From positions 1,116,001 to 1,180,000 of the forward strand of contig NZ_CP021248.1 in the NCBI RefSeq assembly GCF_017309955.1: 64,000 bases of DNA. Direction: 5' to 3'. The position numbers and the translations under genes are program-made. The notes below the pieces were generated by a model. That model was given only the letters and a program-made list of their open reading frames with translations, made no database searches and was not told the origin of the DNA. Below, in pieces: positions 1 through 8,554 of the stretch (position 1 is the stretch's first letter; each line of letters begins with the position of its first letter). Source of the stretch: Novosphingobium sp. KA1. GTDB lineage: Bacteria; Pseudomonadota; Alphaproteobacteria; Sphingomonadales; Sphingomonadaceae.

Positions 1-3000
1 GCACTTCTTCTTGTCGGCAATGACCATGTTGTAGTCGAACGTCAGTTCGTTCTGGCCGAACAGGTTGTAGCGCGGCAGCGGCAGCGACGCCGTGGAATCC
101 TGGCTGCGCACGCCGTTCGCACCGAACAGCGCGCTCCACCAGGTGGAGCCCATCGGCAGCGACTTGAGGTACTGGCCATTGAGCGAGACGTCGAGGCGCG
201 AGGCGCGCTTGTCGAGCCACTGGGCGACCGGATAGCGATAGCCGAGGCTCAGCTTGCCGCCTTCTCGCGGCCAGAAGAACAAGTCGGGCGCGACGCGGAA
301 GCTGGTGGTCAGCGGGCCGGGGCGGAAGCCCATGCCCTGAAGCGCATAGGCGGGCATGATCTCGCCCAGCTTCACCGGCCGGTCTGTCGAGACCCAGCGC
401 AGCGCGCCGTATCGCTTCCAGGCCGGGATGCGAACGTCGTCGAAGTTCATGCGCTGGCCGCCGAACACGCCGCGCCCCAGCGCCACGGCTCCGGCGGCGA
501 GGCGCAGTTCGCCGTCGCTGCGGCCCATCAGCACCAGCAGGGTGCCCGAAGGATCGGCCGGGTTGCGCATGACGGCAGCCGAAGCGCCGCTGGGCGGCGC
601 GATGGCGAGGCCGGGGATCGATTGGCCCTGCTTGAGGAAGACCACCGCATTGCCCTTGGGCAAGGCGCCGAAGACCGGCTTGAACGAGAAGCCCCGGTAG
701 CTGGCGAGCGACCCCAGCCAGGAGGCGGTGGCCGCTGCCGCTTCCAGCTCGCCCTTGCGGGGCTGGCCGGCAAACACGAAGGGCACCGTCAGCGGCAGGT
801 TCTGCCCCTTGTCGAAAAAGGGCAGCGGCATGCGCGCAAGGTCAGGCGCAAAGGGCAGTGGCTGATACTGGAAATCGATCCACGAGCGCACGTTGCTGAT
901 ATTCGCCCAGAGTACCGAGTTGAACGGATCCTCGCAGTCGGTCGCGTAGTGGCCGACCAGGCGCAAGTTGAGCTGGTTGTCGCCCGGCAGGAACAGCGCG
1001 GGGTTGATCGCGATGCGCAGCGCGCGGCCGCCGGCATCGGCACGGGAGAGCGGGATCGTCTGCACCGCCTCGCCGTTGAGGATCACTACCAGGTGGCTCA
1101 TGCTGTCGAGCATCATCGGCGACCAGGCCATCTGCAGGGTCATGACCGCCGAAGTCACCACACGGTCCTGACGCATGCCGAACGGTATGCCGATTTCCCC
1201 CTGGGTGCCCTGGAGGCGGATCGGGGTGGTGATGCGCATGTCCTTGAGCGTCAGCCGCTCCGCAATGGTGCCGGCCGCGGGCGCGGCTCCGGCTCCGGCT
1301 TCACCGCCGGCCGCAGCGGCGGCGGGCTTTGCCGGAACGGGCGCGGCGTGCACCTCGCGCGAGCCGAGCACGATCGTCGCCAGACCGAGCGCGAGTGCGC
1401 AGGCCAGCGCGGCTGCCTTGCCGAGGCTGATGCCCCGTGTCTTGCGGGTCGGCGAGGGCGAAACAGAGGCAGGGGCGGACGGCGTGGCCGCGACGGGGGC
1501 CGAAGGCGCGATGAGTGCGGCTAGCTCGGCTTCCCGGCGCATGGCGCGGCGTTCGGCAAAATTGAGGCGAAGCATACGTTTAATGGTCACCATGTCGACG
1601 ATGATGATGTCGGCCAGCGAACGCAGGCCGGTCACCTGGACGTGCGGCGAGGCCGGTTGCCAGGCATCCGCACGGCCCATCACGGCGCGCACGAGGTGGC
1701 GTCCGGCCAGGACGTCAAGCTGTTCGAAGCGCACGAAGGCGCGGTCGCCGGTCGTGCGCACGGTTTCCACCGGGATCGACAGGACTTCGTCGCCCATCGC
1801 CATGGTGATGTGCCGCACGGCATTGTCTCCCGCCGGTCGTCCTTGCGGCAGGGCAAGGGCGGCGCCGCCCATCGAGATGTCGAGGGTGCGCGTTTCCAGC
1901 ACGTGCCCCGATGCGAGATAGGCCGTTACCGGCAGCTCCACGGGAATGCGGATGTCCTTGCGGGCCTGGCGGGTTTCGCGCGCCACCGAAACGGCGGCGA
2001 TCAGGATCACGAGACTGAACACGGCCCACGAGATGTTCAGCACCAGCGTGTCGGTCTGGACGTTGAACATGTAGGGGAAAAACGCCCATTTGATCACGGC
2101 CAGTGCGATCCCGGCCAGCAGCAGGCCGATGGTGATGAGGTGTGGCTTGACGATCGCCCAGTCGAAATAGGTGCGATCGAGCAGGCTGCCCTTGTCGGTG
2201 ACGTTGAACTTGCCCTTGCGGGGCTGGAACCATGTCATCAAGGTCGGCTTGACGAGGTGGAAGGCCAGAATGGTCTCGTAGACCTCGCCCCAGAACGGCC
2301 GCCGGTCCGCCCCTTGCGTGCGCAAGTTCGAGGCCGAGGCGCAGAACAGGTGCGGCAGGGCATAGGCGAAGATCAGCGAGGCCGAGGCCTGGATGATGTT
2401 GAGGCCAAAGATCAGGTAGGCGAGCGGACTGGTCAGGAAGGCGATGCGCGGCAGCGGATACTGGAAGTGCAGCATCGCGTTGAGGTAGCAGAGGCGCTGC
2501 TGCCAGGTGAGGCCGGGGCCGAACAGCGGATTGTCGATGCGCAGGATCTGCGTCATCCCGCGCGCCCAGCGGATGCGCTGGCCGACGTGCAGCACGAGCC
2601 GCTCGGTGGCGAGCCCGGCGGAAAGCCGCGCGCTGATGTAGGCGGTGTTCCAGCCGGTGCGCTGCAGCTTGAGCGCGGTGTGGGCGTCCTCGGTCACCGT
2701 TTCACCGGCGAAGCCATTGGTTTCCATCAGCGCTTCGCGGCGGATGATCGCGCAGGAGCCGCAGAAGAAGGCCGCGTTCCACAAGTCGTTGCCGCCCTGC
2801 ACCGGGCCGTAGAACAAGTCGCCTTCGCCCGCCATGTCGTCGATCACGCCGGCGAGGTTGCGCTGGACCGGATCGGGCGAATACATGTGGTGCGGCGTCT
2901 GCAGCAGGGCAAGGCGCGGGTCCTTCTGGAACCAGCCGACGGTGAGCTGGAGGAAGGCGCGGGTCGGCACGTGGTCGCAGTCGAAGATGGCGATGAGCTC

Positions 3001-3639
3001 GCCGTCGGTCTTTGTCATCGCCGCGTTGAGATTGCCCGCCTTGGCGTGCAGGTTGTTGTCGCGGGTGATGTAGCCGCAGCCTGCTTCACGCGCAAAGGCG
3101 CGGAATTCCGCGCGCTTGCCGTCGTCGAGGATAAAGACGCGGTAGCGGTCGGCCGGATAGTCCAGGTCCATCGCCGCGAACACCGTGTTGCGCACGATGT
3201 CGAGGCTTTCGTTGTAGGTCGGGATGTAGATATCGACCGTGGGCCATTCCTCGGAAGGGCCGTTGGGCTCGATCACCGGACGGTCGAGCGGCCAGCTGGT
3301 CTGCAGGAAGCCAAGCGCCAGGATCACCCAGGCGTAGAGTTCGGCGAGATAGAGCCCGCCGCCCAGCAGGAATTCGGGCAAAGTGCCGAAGGCCAGGGTC
3401 TGGGTCGTGCGCCAGAACATGTAGCGGGTCGACATCAGCAGCGCCAGCAGGCCAAGCGCCAGCGCGCCCTTACGGCCCGGCCAGCGCCGCATGAGCAAGG
3501 TTCCGCCAACCGCGACGGCTGCGAAGATCCACTGCGCGTTGTTGTCGAGCGGCACGCTCACGACCAGCGCCGCGATCACCACGACCAGCGCGATCACGAG
3601 ATAACGCAGTATTCCCCGCTGCAGAACCTTACCCGTCAT
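1..3639 (-). CDS. bcsAB: Fused cellulose synthase BcsA-BcsB (partial, 3' end off window)
   Basis: Inner-membrane UDP-glucose beta-1,4-glucosyltransferase (BcsA part) joined in one frame to the periplasmic BcsB part. I followed the frame from the ATG at 3639 into position 1 and found no stop. The GT2 signatures appear in order: DDG near residue 170, DCD near 220, TED near 315 and QRIRW near 354. The C-terminal PilZ domain has RKDIR near 560 and DISMGG near 588, the c-di-GMP binding pair. A hydrophobic segment at about 735-757 ending in VHA-AP resembles a signal peptide and precedes BcsB-like sequence with a TDCEDP motif. BcsB should continue roughly 250 residues past the window edge. The start overlaps the bcsQ stop (ATGA). 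A single AcsAB chain is known from Komagataeibacter; most proteobacteria have separate genes. Confidence 0.93.
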   Translation of the reverse strand, partial: MTGKVLQRGILRYLVIALVVVIAALVVSVPLDNNAQWIFAAVAVGGTLLMRRWPGRKGALALGLLALLMSTRYMFWRTTQTLAFGTLPEFLLGGGLYLAELYAWVILALGFLQTSWPLDRPVIEPNGPSEEWPTVDIYIPTYNESLDIVRNTVFAAMDLDYPADRYRVFILDDGKRAEFRAFAREAGCGYITRDNNLHAKAGNLNAAMTKTDGELIAIFDCDHVPTRAFLQLTVGWFQKDPRLALLQTPHHMYSPDPVQRNLAGVIDDMAGEGDLFYGPVQGGNDLWNAAFFCGSCAIIRREALMETNGFAGETVTEDAHTALKLQRTGWNTAYISARLSAGLATERLVLHVGQRIRWARGMTQILRIDNPLFGPGLTWQQRLCYLNAMLHFQYPLPRIAFLTSPLAYLIFGLNIIQASASLIFAYALPHLFCASASNLRTQGADRRPFWGEVYETILAFHLVKPTLMTWFQPRKGKFNVTDKGSLLDRTYFDWAIVKPHLITIGLLLAGIALAVIKWAFFPYMFNVQTDTLVLNISWAVFSLVILIAAVSVARETRQARKDIRIPVELPVTAYLASGHVLETRTLDISMGGAALALPQGRPAGDNAVRHITMAMGDEVLSIPVETVRTTGDRAFVRFEQLDVLAGRHLVRAVMGRADAWQPASPHVQVTGLRSLADIIIVDMVTIKRMLRLNFAERRAMRREAELAALIAPSAPVAATPSAPASVSPSPTRKTRGISLGKAAALACALALGLATIVLGSREVHAAPVPAKPAAAAAGGEAGAGAAPAAGTIAERLTLKDMRITTPIRLQGTQGEIGIPFGMRQDRVVTSAVMTLQMAWSPMMLDSMSHLVVILNGEAVQTIPLSRADAGGRALRIAINPALFLPGDNQLNLRLVGHYATDCEDPFNSVLWANISNVRSWIDFQYQPLPFAPDLARMPLPFFDKGQNLPLTVPFVFAGQPRKGELEAAAATASWLGSLASYRGFSFKPVFGALPKGNAVVFLKQGQSIPGLAIAPPSGASAAVMRNPADPSGTLLVLMGRSDGELRLAAGAVALGRGVFGGQRMNFDDVRIPAWKRYGALRWVSTDRPVKLGEIMPAYALQGMGFRPGPLTTSFRVAPDLFFWPREGGKLSLGYRYPVAQWLDKRASRLDVSLNGQYLKSLPMGSTWWSALFGANGVRSQDSTASLPLPRYNLFGQNELTFDYNMVIADKKKC

Positions 3640-4373
3640 GCAGCGCGGCTCGCCGCGGAGGGGGCGATCCAGACCGGATCGGTGGAATGAAGCGCGTCGA
3701 CCAGCTTGGCCGAAATCGCGCGCACATCGCTGAGCGCGGCGCTGGCCGGGGCGTAGCGGGACAGCGGCTGCAGCATCGCCATCGCCTCGGGCACCGCTTC
3801 GTCGGAGCGGATGCGGCCGATCAGCCGCTGGCCGGCCAGCTCGCGCACGAAGGCGGCGCCGTGGCGGGACAGGCGGCGGGTCTCGTCAAGAGCGTTGATG
3901 ACAAAGGCCGTGCGCGACAGGCCGTCGGTCCCGGCTTCGTCGAACATCTGCGGGAGCAGGGCGAGGCTGTCGGGCTGCACGGTCAGGGGGCAGACGTGGG
4001 CGCAGGCAGCCTGGGCGATGCGCCGGGCGGCGCGCCAGTCGCCTGACGGAACGTCCAGCACCATGACCCGGTCCTTGCCGGGCGAGAGATAGCCAAGATC
4101 GTTCAGCATCGGCAGCAGGTCGGCGTCGTCGGCCGAACGGGTCCAGTGGCGCAAGTTGATGCCGCCGACCAGCACCGCCTCGTCGGCAGGCGCGGTCAGC
4201 GAAGGAAGGCTGATCGCCTGCGACAGGCCGAAATGAAGCGGCATGGTATCGCGCGCTGCAAACGTCAGCACGGTGACGTCGGCGCCTTCGGCGGACAGCC
4301 CCATCGCGAGGTGCGCGGCGACAAAGGTCGTGCCGGTGCCGCCCTTGGGTCCGTGGCAGAGAATGACGGGCAT
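3636..4373 (-). CDS. bcsQ: BcsQ/YhjQ-type ParA/MinD-like ATPase of cellulose synthesis
   Basis: This 245-residue protein is a deviant-Walker P-loop ATPase. The N-terminal motif GPKGGTGTT (residues 8-16) has the signature lysine of the KGG motif, but threonine stands where ParA/MinD carry GK[ST]. BcsQ of enterobacteria has the same GG-x-GTT form, which supports BcsQ over ParA. The family is needed for assembly or polar localisation of the cellulose synthase. The gene lies between the small bcs gene and bcsAB: its ATG forms a TGATG overlap with the upstream gene, and its stop forms an ATGA overlap with bcsAB. The three are therefore almost certainly one translationally coupled operon. Alternative: a generic MinD-like protein; context makes this unlikely. 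Confidence 0.85.
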   Translation of the reverse strand: MPVILCHGPKGGTGTTFVAAHLAMGLSAEGADVTVLTFAARDTMPLHFGLSQAISLPSLTAPADEAVLVGGINLRHWTRSADDADLLPMLNDLGYLSPGKDRVMVLDVPSGDWRAARRIAQAACAHVCPLTVQPDSLALLPQMFDEAGTDGLSRTAFVINALDETRRLSRHGAAFVRELAGQRLIGRIRSDEAVPEAMAMLQPLSRYAPASAALSDVRAISAKLVDALHSTDPVWIAPSAASRAA

Positions 4374-4789
4374 CAGGCGTCTCCTTCGCGCGGAGCAGTG
4401 CCGGTGGCGGCACCTTCCGTCTCGACGGCGGCCGAGAGGCGGCGCAGCAGCGCCCGGACGTCTCCCGACGAATCGGCGGGGCGCGGCGCGGGGGCGGAGG
4501 CTCTCGCAGCCGGTTCGGAGCCGTGTTCGTAGCGGCTGAAGAGGACCTGGATCTGTTCCTTGGGCGCTTCGGGCACCCGCTCGTCCGGGGCAGGAACTTC
4601 GCCAGTGCCGCGCGTGGCGGACTTGGAAACCTGCGGAGCGGCCTGATCCAGCGCCTGCAGGCGCGGATCGCGCAGCAAGGCCTCCAGGATCGGCCAGAGC
4701 TCCAGATCGGTAAACCGATCCTCGAATTCCTTGTAACTGAAATCGCTTCGGCCCAACCGGTCCAGAAGGTTTCTTGCATCAATCCGCAT
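4373..4789 (-). CDS. Small cellulose operon protein, BcsR/BcsP-like
   Basis: 138 residues, first gene of the cellulose operon and coupled to bcsQ by TGATG. The N-terminal half (about 1-48) contains a SYKEF...LWPILEALL pattern. It resembles from memory the Y-x-x-[IF]...WPLL core of the short BcsR protein and the N-terminus of BcsP/BcsO proteins. The rest is proline-, alanine- and glutamate-rich and probably disordered, ending in a short predicted helix (VRALLRRLSAAVE). In enterobacteria BcsR forms a complex with BcsQ and stabilises the synthase; a similar role here is inferred from position. No strong ribosome binding site is visible at the ATG at 4789, so the exact start is uncertain. The 4790-5000 intergenic DNA is AT-rich and presumably holds divergent promoters. 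Confidence 0.6.
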   Translation of the reverse strand: MRIDARNLLDRLGRSDFSYKEFEDRFTDLELWPILEALLRDPRLQALDQAAPQVSKSATRGTGEVPAPDERVPEAPKEQIQVLFSRYEHGSEPAARASAPAPRPADSSGDVRALLRRLSAAVETEGAATGTAPREGDA

Positions 4790-5000
4790 GGTGCCAGGTC
4801 CCCAGTCTCTTCCGCCATACTGATTAAAAGTGGTTAATATACTGTAAAATCACGCTGCAAAGCGATTTCGACAAAATCCGCGCATTTCGTTGTGCATTGC
4901 GACATCCCACCGCCGGTCGCGGTGTGCGCGGGAGCGGTCAATCAAGCGCTCCAATTCGATTGGGCTGCGGTGATTTATTCCCATATTTCCAAGTAAATAC

Positions 5001-7061
5001 ATGGCAATTTTTAAAGACTTGTTGGACCTGCTCACGTTACCTGCCCAGAGATTACGACTGTTATCTTATTTTTATGAAAGGGCGCATCAAATTGAGCGTC
5101 GCGTCCGCAATCGGGAACAATCTGCCTATAACGAAGATTTGACGTCAGAGGATCAAGACGTGGACAAGGAAGGCCTGCCCGACCTGCCGGTGGCGCAATT
5201 CCTGCGCCTTCGGCGGCATATCCCGCCGCTGTACGGCGTGCTGGCGGTCAACGCGGCAGCGCTCGCTTATACGCACCGTCACGTTGCACCGCCCTACCTG
5301 ACGGTGGCGGTTGCCGGACTGCTCGTGCTTGCCTGTCTTCAGCGCATCTACGCCTGGACCCGCCCTATCGATCCTGCTGCGATCACCGGCGACCAGGCGC
5401 GCGCCATCATGCGCCGCACGACTGTGCTCGGCATCACGATGACGCTGGGATTCCTGATCTGGGCGCTGGCGCTCGATCAGTACGGCACGCCGGCCCAGCA
5501 GGGGCACGTGATGCTGTTCATTGCCGCCACTTTGCTGGGATGCATCTTCTGCCTCACTTATCTGCCCACAGCTGCGGTGGCGATCTCGGTGATCGCGATC
5601 GGCCTGTTCACGCTCTATTGCGTGCAGCAGGGCAGTGAGGAGCGGTTGTCGATCGCCTGCTCGACCGGCCTGATCACCATCCTCATCCTGTTTGTCGTGC
5701 GCGACTGCTTCGCCTCGTTCGTCAGTCTGGAGGAATCGCGCAGCGCCCTGATCGTCGGCCAGCGCCGGGCGGAGCGCCTCGAAGCCGACAGTGCGCGCCT
5801 GGCACGTACCGACGCGCTGACCCAATTGCCGAACCGGCGGCGATTCTTCGAGGAACTCGAGGCGTTGCTGAGCGGGGCGACGACGGAGACCCGCTTTTCG
5901 ATCGGGTTGCTGGATCTCGACGGCTTCAAGCCGGTCAACGATACGCACGGCCATGCCCAGGGTGACAGGCTGCTGGCGATGATCGGGGACCGTCTGGCCG
6001 CCGTGTGCAAGGCGCACGAACCGGGCGTCAGTGTCGCAAGACTGGGGGGCGATGAATTCGGCTTCATCATCCAGGCCGAAATCGACGAGGCCTGCGACTT
6101 CATGCAAGGGGTCTGCCGGGTGGTGCAGGAGCCGGTGCCGCTGGACGGCATGCAGATCGCGGTCGGCGCCTCCGGCGGTGTCGCCGCCTATCCGCTTTCG
6201 GGCACCGATGCCAACAAGCTGTTCGACCGCGCCGACTTTGCGCTTTATCACGCCAAACGGCACCAGCGCGGCCACTGCGTGAAATTCTCCCACCTGTTCG
6301 AGCAGATCATCCGCGCCGATCAACTGGTCGAATCCGCGTTGCAAACGGCCGATCTCGCCCAGGAGATCGCGCTGGTCTTCCAGCCGATCTATGACATCCA
6401 GAGCAAGGCCGCGGTCTGCGTCGAGGCGCTTGCCCGCTGGACCTCTCCGGTCGCCGGGCCGGTTCCGCCGGAGACCCTGGTCTCGGCGGCCGAGAAGCTC
6501 GGCATCCTGCGCGTCGTCACGCTCGCGCTGTTCGACCGCGCGATTGCCGCCTGTGCGCAATTGCCCGCGCACCTCAGGGTTTCGTTCAACCTTTCCGCGG
6601 GAGACCTTGCCAATCCGGAGACGGTCGACGCGATCCTCGATGCCATGACCCGCAGCGGACAACCGGGCAGGCGGTTCATCTTCGAGATCACCGAAACCGC
6701 CCTTATCTCGAGCTTCGCAACGGCGGTGCGCGAGATCGACCGCCTGCGCGCGTCCGGCGCCAAGATCGCCCTGGATGATTTCGGCACGGGTTTTTCCAGT
6801 TTCAATTCGCTGCAGGAACTGCCGCTCGACATCCTGAAGATCGACAAGACCTTTACCGGACGGATCGAGGATCCGGCAGGGCGCCGGGTCATCCGGGGGA
6901 TCCTGTCGCTGGCGCACTCGATGTCGCTGAAATGCGTGATCGAGGGGCTGGAGACCGAGGGTCAGCTGGAAGCGGCGCGCGAACTGGGGTTCCGCTACGG
7001 GCAGGGCTATTGCCTGGCACGTCCCGCCGCACTGGCCGAAATCGGCGCACGGATCGCCTGA
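5001..7061 (+). CDS. Membrane GGDEF-EAL c-di-GMP cyclase/phosphodiesterase
   Basis: Bifunctional c-di-GMP turnover protein of 686 residues. Several hydrophobic segments lie between about 75 and 235, followed by a short coiled linker. The GGDEF domain has an intact GGDEF motif at 349-353, and the EAL domain starts with E475-A-L. The EAL part keeps FNLSA, FEITET, DDFGTG (D592, D593), KIDK and IEGLET, so phosphodiesterase activity is plausible. No RxxD I-site precedes GGDEF at the usual five-residue spacing, so product inhibition of the cyclase is not expected. It is divergent from the cellulose operon, whose BcsA carries a PilZ domain, suggesting local control of cellulose synthesis. Start: ATG 5001 has no clear Shine-Dalgarno; GTG 5160 is preceded by AGAGGA and is a serious alternative. 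Confidence 0.88.
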   Translation: MAIFKDLLDLLTLPAQRLRLLSYFYERAHQIERRVRNREQSAYNEDLTSEDQDVDKEGLPDLPVAQFLRLRRHIPPLYGVLAVNAAALAYTHRHVAPPYLTVAVAGLLVLACLQRIYAWTRPIDPAAITGDQARAIMRRTTVLGITMTLGFLIWALALDQYGTPAQQGHVMLFIAATLLGCIFCLTYLPTAAVAISVIAIGLFTLYCVQQGSEERLSIACSTGLITILILFVVRDCFASFVSLEESRSALIVGQRRAERLEADSARLARTDALTQLPNRRRFFEELEALLSGATTETRFSIGLLDLDGFKPVNDTHGHAQGDRLLAMIGDRLAAVCKAHEPGVSVARLGGDEFGFIIQAEIDEACDFMQGVCRVVQEPVPLDGMQIAVGASGGVAAYPLSGTDANKLFDRADFALYHAKRHQRGHCVKFSHLFEQIIRADQLVESALQTADLAQEIALVFQPIYDIQSKAAVCVEALARWTSPVAGPVPPETLVSAAEKLGILRVVTLALFDRAIAACAQLPAHLRVSFNLSAGDLANPETVDAILDAMTRSGQPGRRFIFEITETALISSFATAVREIDRLRASGAKIALDDFGTGFSSFNSLQELPLDILKIDKTFTGRIEDPAGRRVIRGILSLAHSMSLKCVIEGLETEGQLEAARELGFRYGQGYCLARPAALAEIGARIA

Positions 7062-7166
7062 GGAACACACAAGGCGGGGACGACCGACGGCGGTTGCCCG
7101 AAAACGAATTGACTGCGGCGAAGCGCCGGGCAACCGTGTTTTCACACTATTTCAGGGGGCTGTGCA

Positions 7167-8498
7167 ATGAACCGGAAAACACTCTCACGCCGCGTGACGA
7201 AACTCTCGTGCAGCTTGCTGGCGCTGGCCAGCGCGATCGGTACGGCCGATGCCCGCGACGTGGTGATCCACGCCGGGCGGCTGATCGACGGCACCGGCGC
7301 GGCGCCCCGGCAGAACGTGTCGATCCTCATCACCGACCAGCGCATCACCGCGATCCAGCCCGGATTCGTGACGCCTGCAGGCGCGGAGGTGGTCGACCTT
7401 TCGGACAAGACCGTCCTGCCCGGCCTGATCGACACCCACGATCACATCACGGCCGGCTGGCATGCCGGAGACCCGATCCGCAACAGCGTGACCCGGACCA
7501 ACTACCAGGATGCCATCGAGGCCACCGTGTTCACCCGCAACACGTTGCTGGCCGGGTTCACCTCGGTTCGCGATTGCGGGGCCGACACGCAGGTTGTCGT
7601 CGCGCTCAAGAAGTCGATCGAGGATGGCGTGGTGCCGGGGCCGCGCATGTGGGTGGCCGGAACCCCGCTCGGCCCGACCGGCGGCCACGGCGACGCGGTC
7701 AACGGCTTGCGGCCCGAATTTGCCGATATCCCGCATGTCAGCGACAACGTGATCGACAGTCCCGATGCCGCGCGCCTCGCCGTGCGCCGCCTGAAGCGGG
7801 AAGGGGCGGACCTCATCAAGATCATGCCCTCGGGCGGCGTCATGTCGATCGGCGACGATCCGCGTCATCAGTTGATGACCGACGACGAGATCAAGGCGGT
7901 GATCGACACCGCCCATGCGCTGGGCATGAAGGTCGCGGCCCATGCCCACGGCAAGGACGCCATCGATCACACCATCGCGCTGGGCGTCGATTCCATCGAG
8001 CACGGTTCTTATGCGGACGCGGCCAGCTACAAGCTGTTCAAGCAGCACGGGGCCTATCTGGTGCCGACGATGCTGGTCGGCGAGCGGGTCTACCAGCGGG
8101 CCAGGGAGCACCCCGAGCAGCTCAACCCGTCAACGGCGGAAAAGGCGCTCGCCATCGCGCCGCTGCTGCGCCGTAACCTGCACGATGCATATGCCGCCGG
8201 TGTGAAGATCGCGTTCGGGACGGATACCTTCGGTCTTTCGAGCCACGGCGAGAATGCCCAGGAATTCGCGCTGCTGGTCGCGGCCGGGATGACACCGATG
8301 GATGCGATCAAGACCGCGACCGGCAATGCCGCGGACCTGCTGGGCAGCGCGGATGTCGGCACGCTTCAGGCGGGGCGTTATGCCGACGTCATCGCGGTGG
8401 ACGGCGATCCGCTCAGCGATGTGAAGGTACTGGAGCACGTCGGTTTCGTCATGAAGGGCGGCGCGATCGTCAAGTCCGCCGGACAGCCGCAGATCTGA
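7167..8498 (+). CDS. Exported metal-dependent amidohydrolase (imidazolonepropionase/prolidase-like)
   Basis: 443-residue amidohydrolase-superfamily enzyme with a Sec-type signal peptide (cationic start, hydrophobic LLALASAIG, then TADA). The binuclear metal site is complete: THDH (H91, H93), lysine of LIKIMPSGG (about K218, carboxylated in the family), HAH (H259, H261), IEHG (H279) and FGTD (D353). This pattern matches the subgroup that includes Xaa-Arg/Xaa-Pro dipeptidases and imidazolonepropionase-like proteins. The substrate cannot be read from sequence; a periplasmic dipeptidase is the most likely role. A GGGGG-rich ribosome binding site precedes ATG 7167. It follows the GGDEF-EAL gene after about 105 bp and ends next to a strong hairpin. 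Confidence 0.85.
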   Translation: MNRKTLSRRVTKLSCSLLALASAIGTADARDVVIHAGRLIDGTGAAPRQNVSILITDQRITAIQPGFVTPAGAEVVDLSDKTVLPGLIDTHDHITAGWHAGDPIRNSVTRTNYQDAIEATVFTRNTLLAGFTSVRDCGADTQVVVALKKSIEDGVVPGPRMWVAGTPLGPTGGHGDAVNGLRPEFADIPHVSDNVIDSPDAARLAVRRLKREGADLIKIMPSGGVMSIGDDPRHQLMTDDEIKAVIDTAHALGMKVAAHAHGKDAIDHTIALGVDSIEHGSYADAASYKLFKQHGAYLVPTMLVGERVYQRAREHPEQLNPSTAEKALAIAPLLRRNLHDAYAAGVKIAFGTDTFGLSSHGENAQEFALLVAAGMTPMDAIKTATGNAADLLGSADVGTLQAGRYADVIAVDGDPLSDVKVLEHVGFVMKGGAIVKSAGQPQI

Positions 8499-8503
8499 TC
8501 GCA

Positions 8504-8537
8504 CGATCCCCGGTCGCCGCGCGGCGGCCGGGGATCG
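8504..8537. terminator. 34-bp near-perfect palindrome between convergent genes
   Basis: Arms of 17 bp (outer CGATCCCCGG at 8504-8513 and CCGGGGATCG at 8528-8537, inner GC-rich arms with one G-T pair) meet with no loop. It starts 6 bp after the amidohydrolase stop and lies 17 bp from the stop of the convergent permease gene. This suggests a shared transcription stop, but there is no T-tract on either side, so it would be an atypical terminator. Cruciform extrusion is another possibility. Confidence 0.45.
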
Positions 8538-8554
8538 ATGCACAGGCCGCCGGA

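Noticed and set aside
1642..3690. 682-codon rightward open frame opposite bcsAB
   Set aside because: It is the antisense of a gene with full cellulose-synthase motifs; the translation is rich in R, H, Q and A without any family pattern. High GC makes long antisense frames common here.
4850..5035. 61-codon leftward frame in the bcs/GGDEF-EAL gap
   Set aside because: AT-rich promoter-like DNA, no ribosome site, no recognisable protein, and it overlaps the neighbouring start.
5145..7145. 666-codon leftward open frame opposite the GGDEF-EAL gene
   Set aside because: Same reason; the + strand holds complete catalytic motifs while this one has none.
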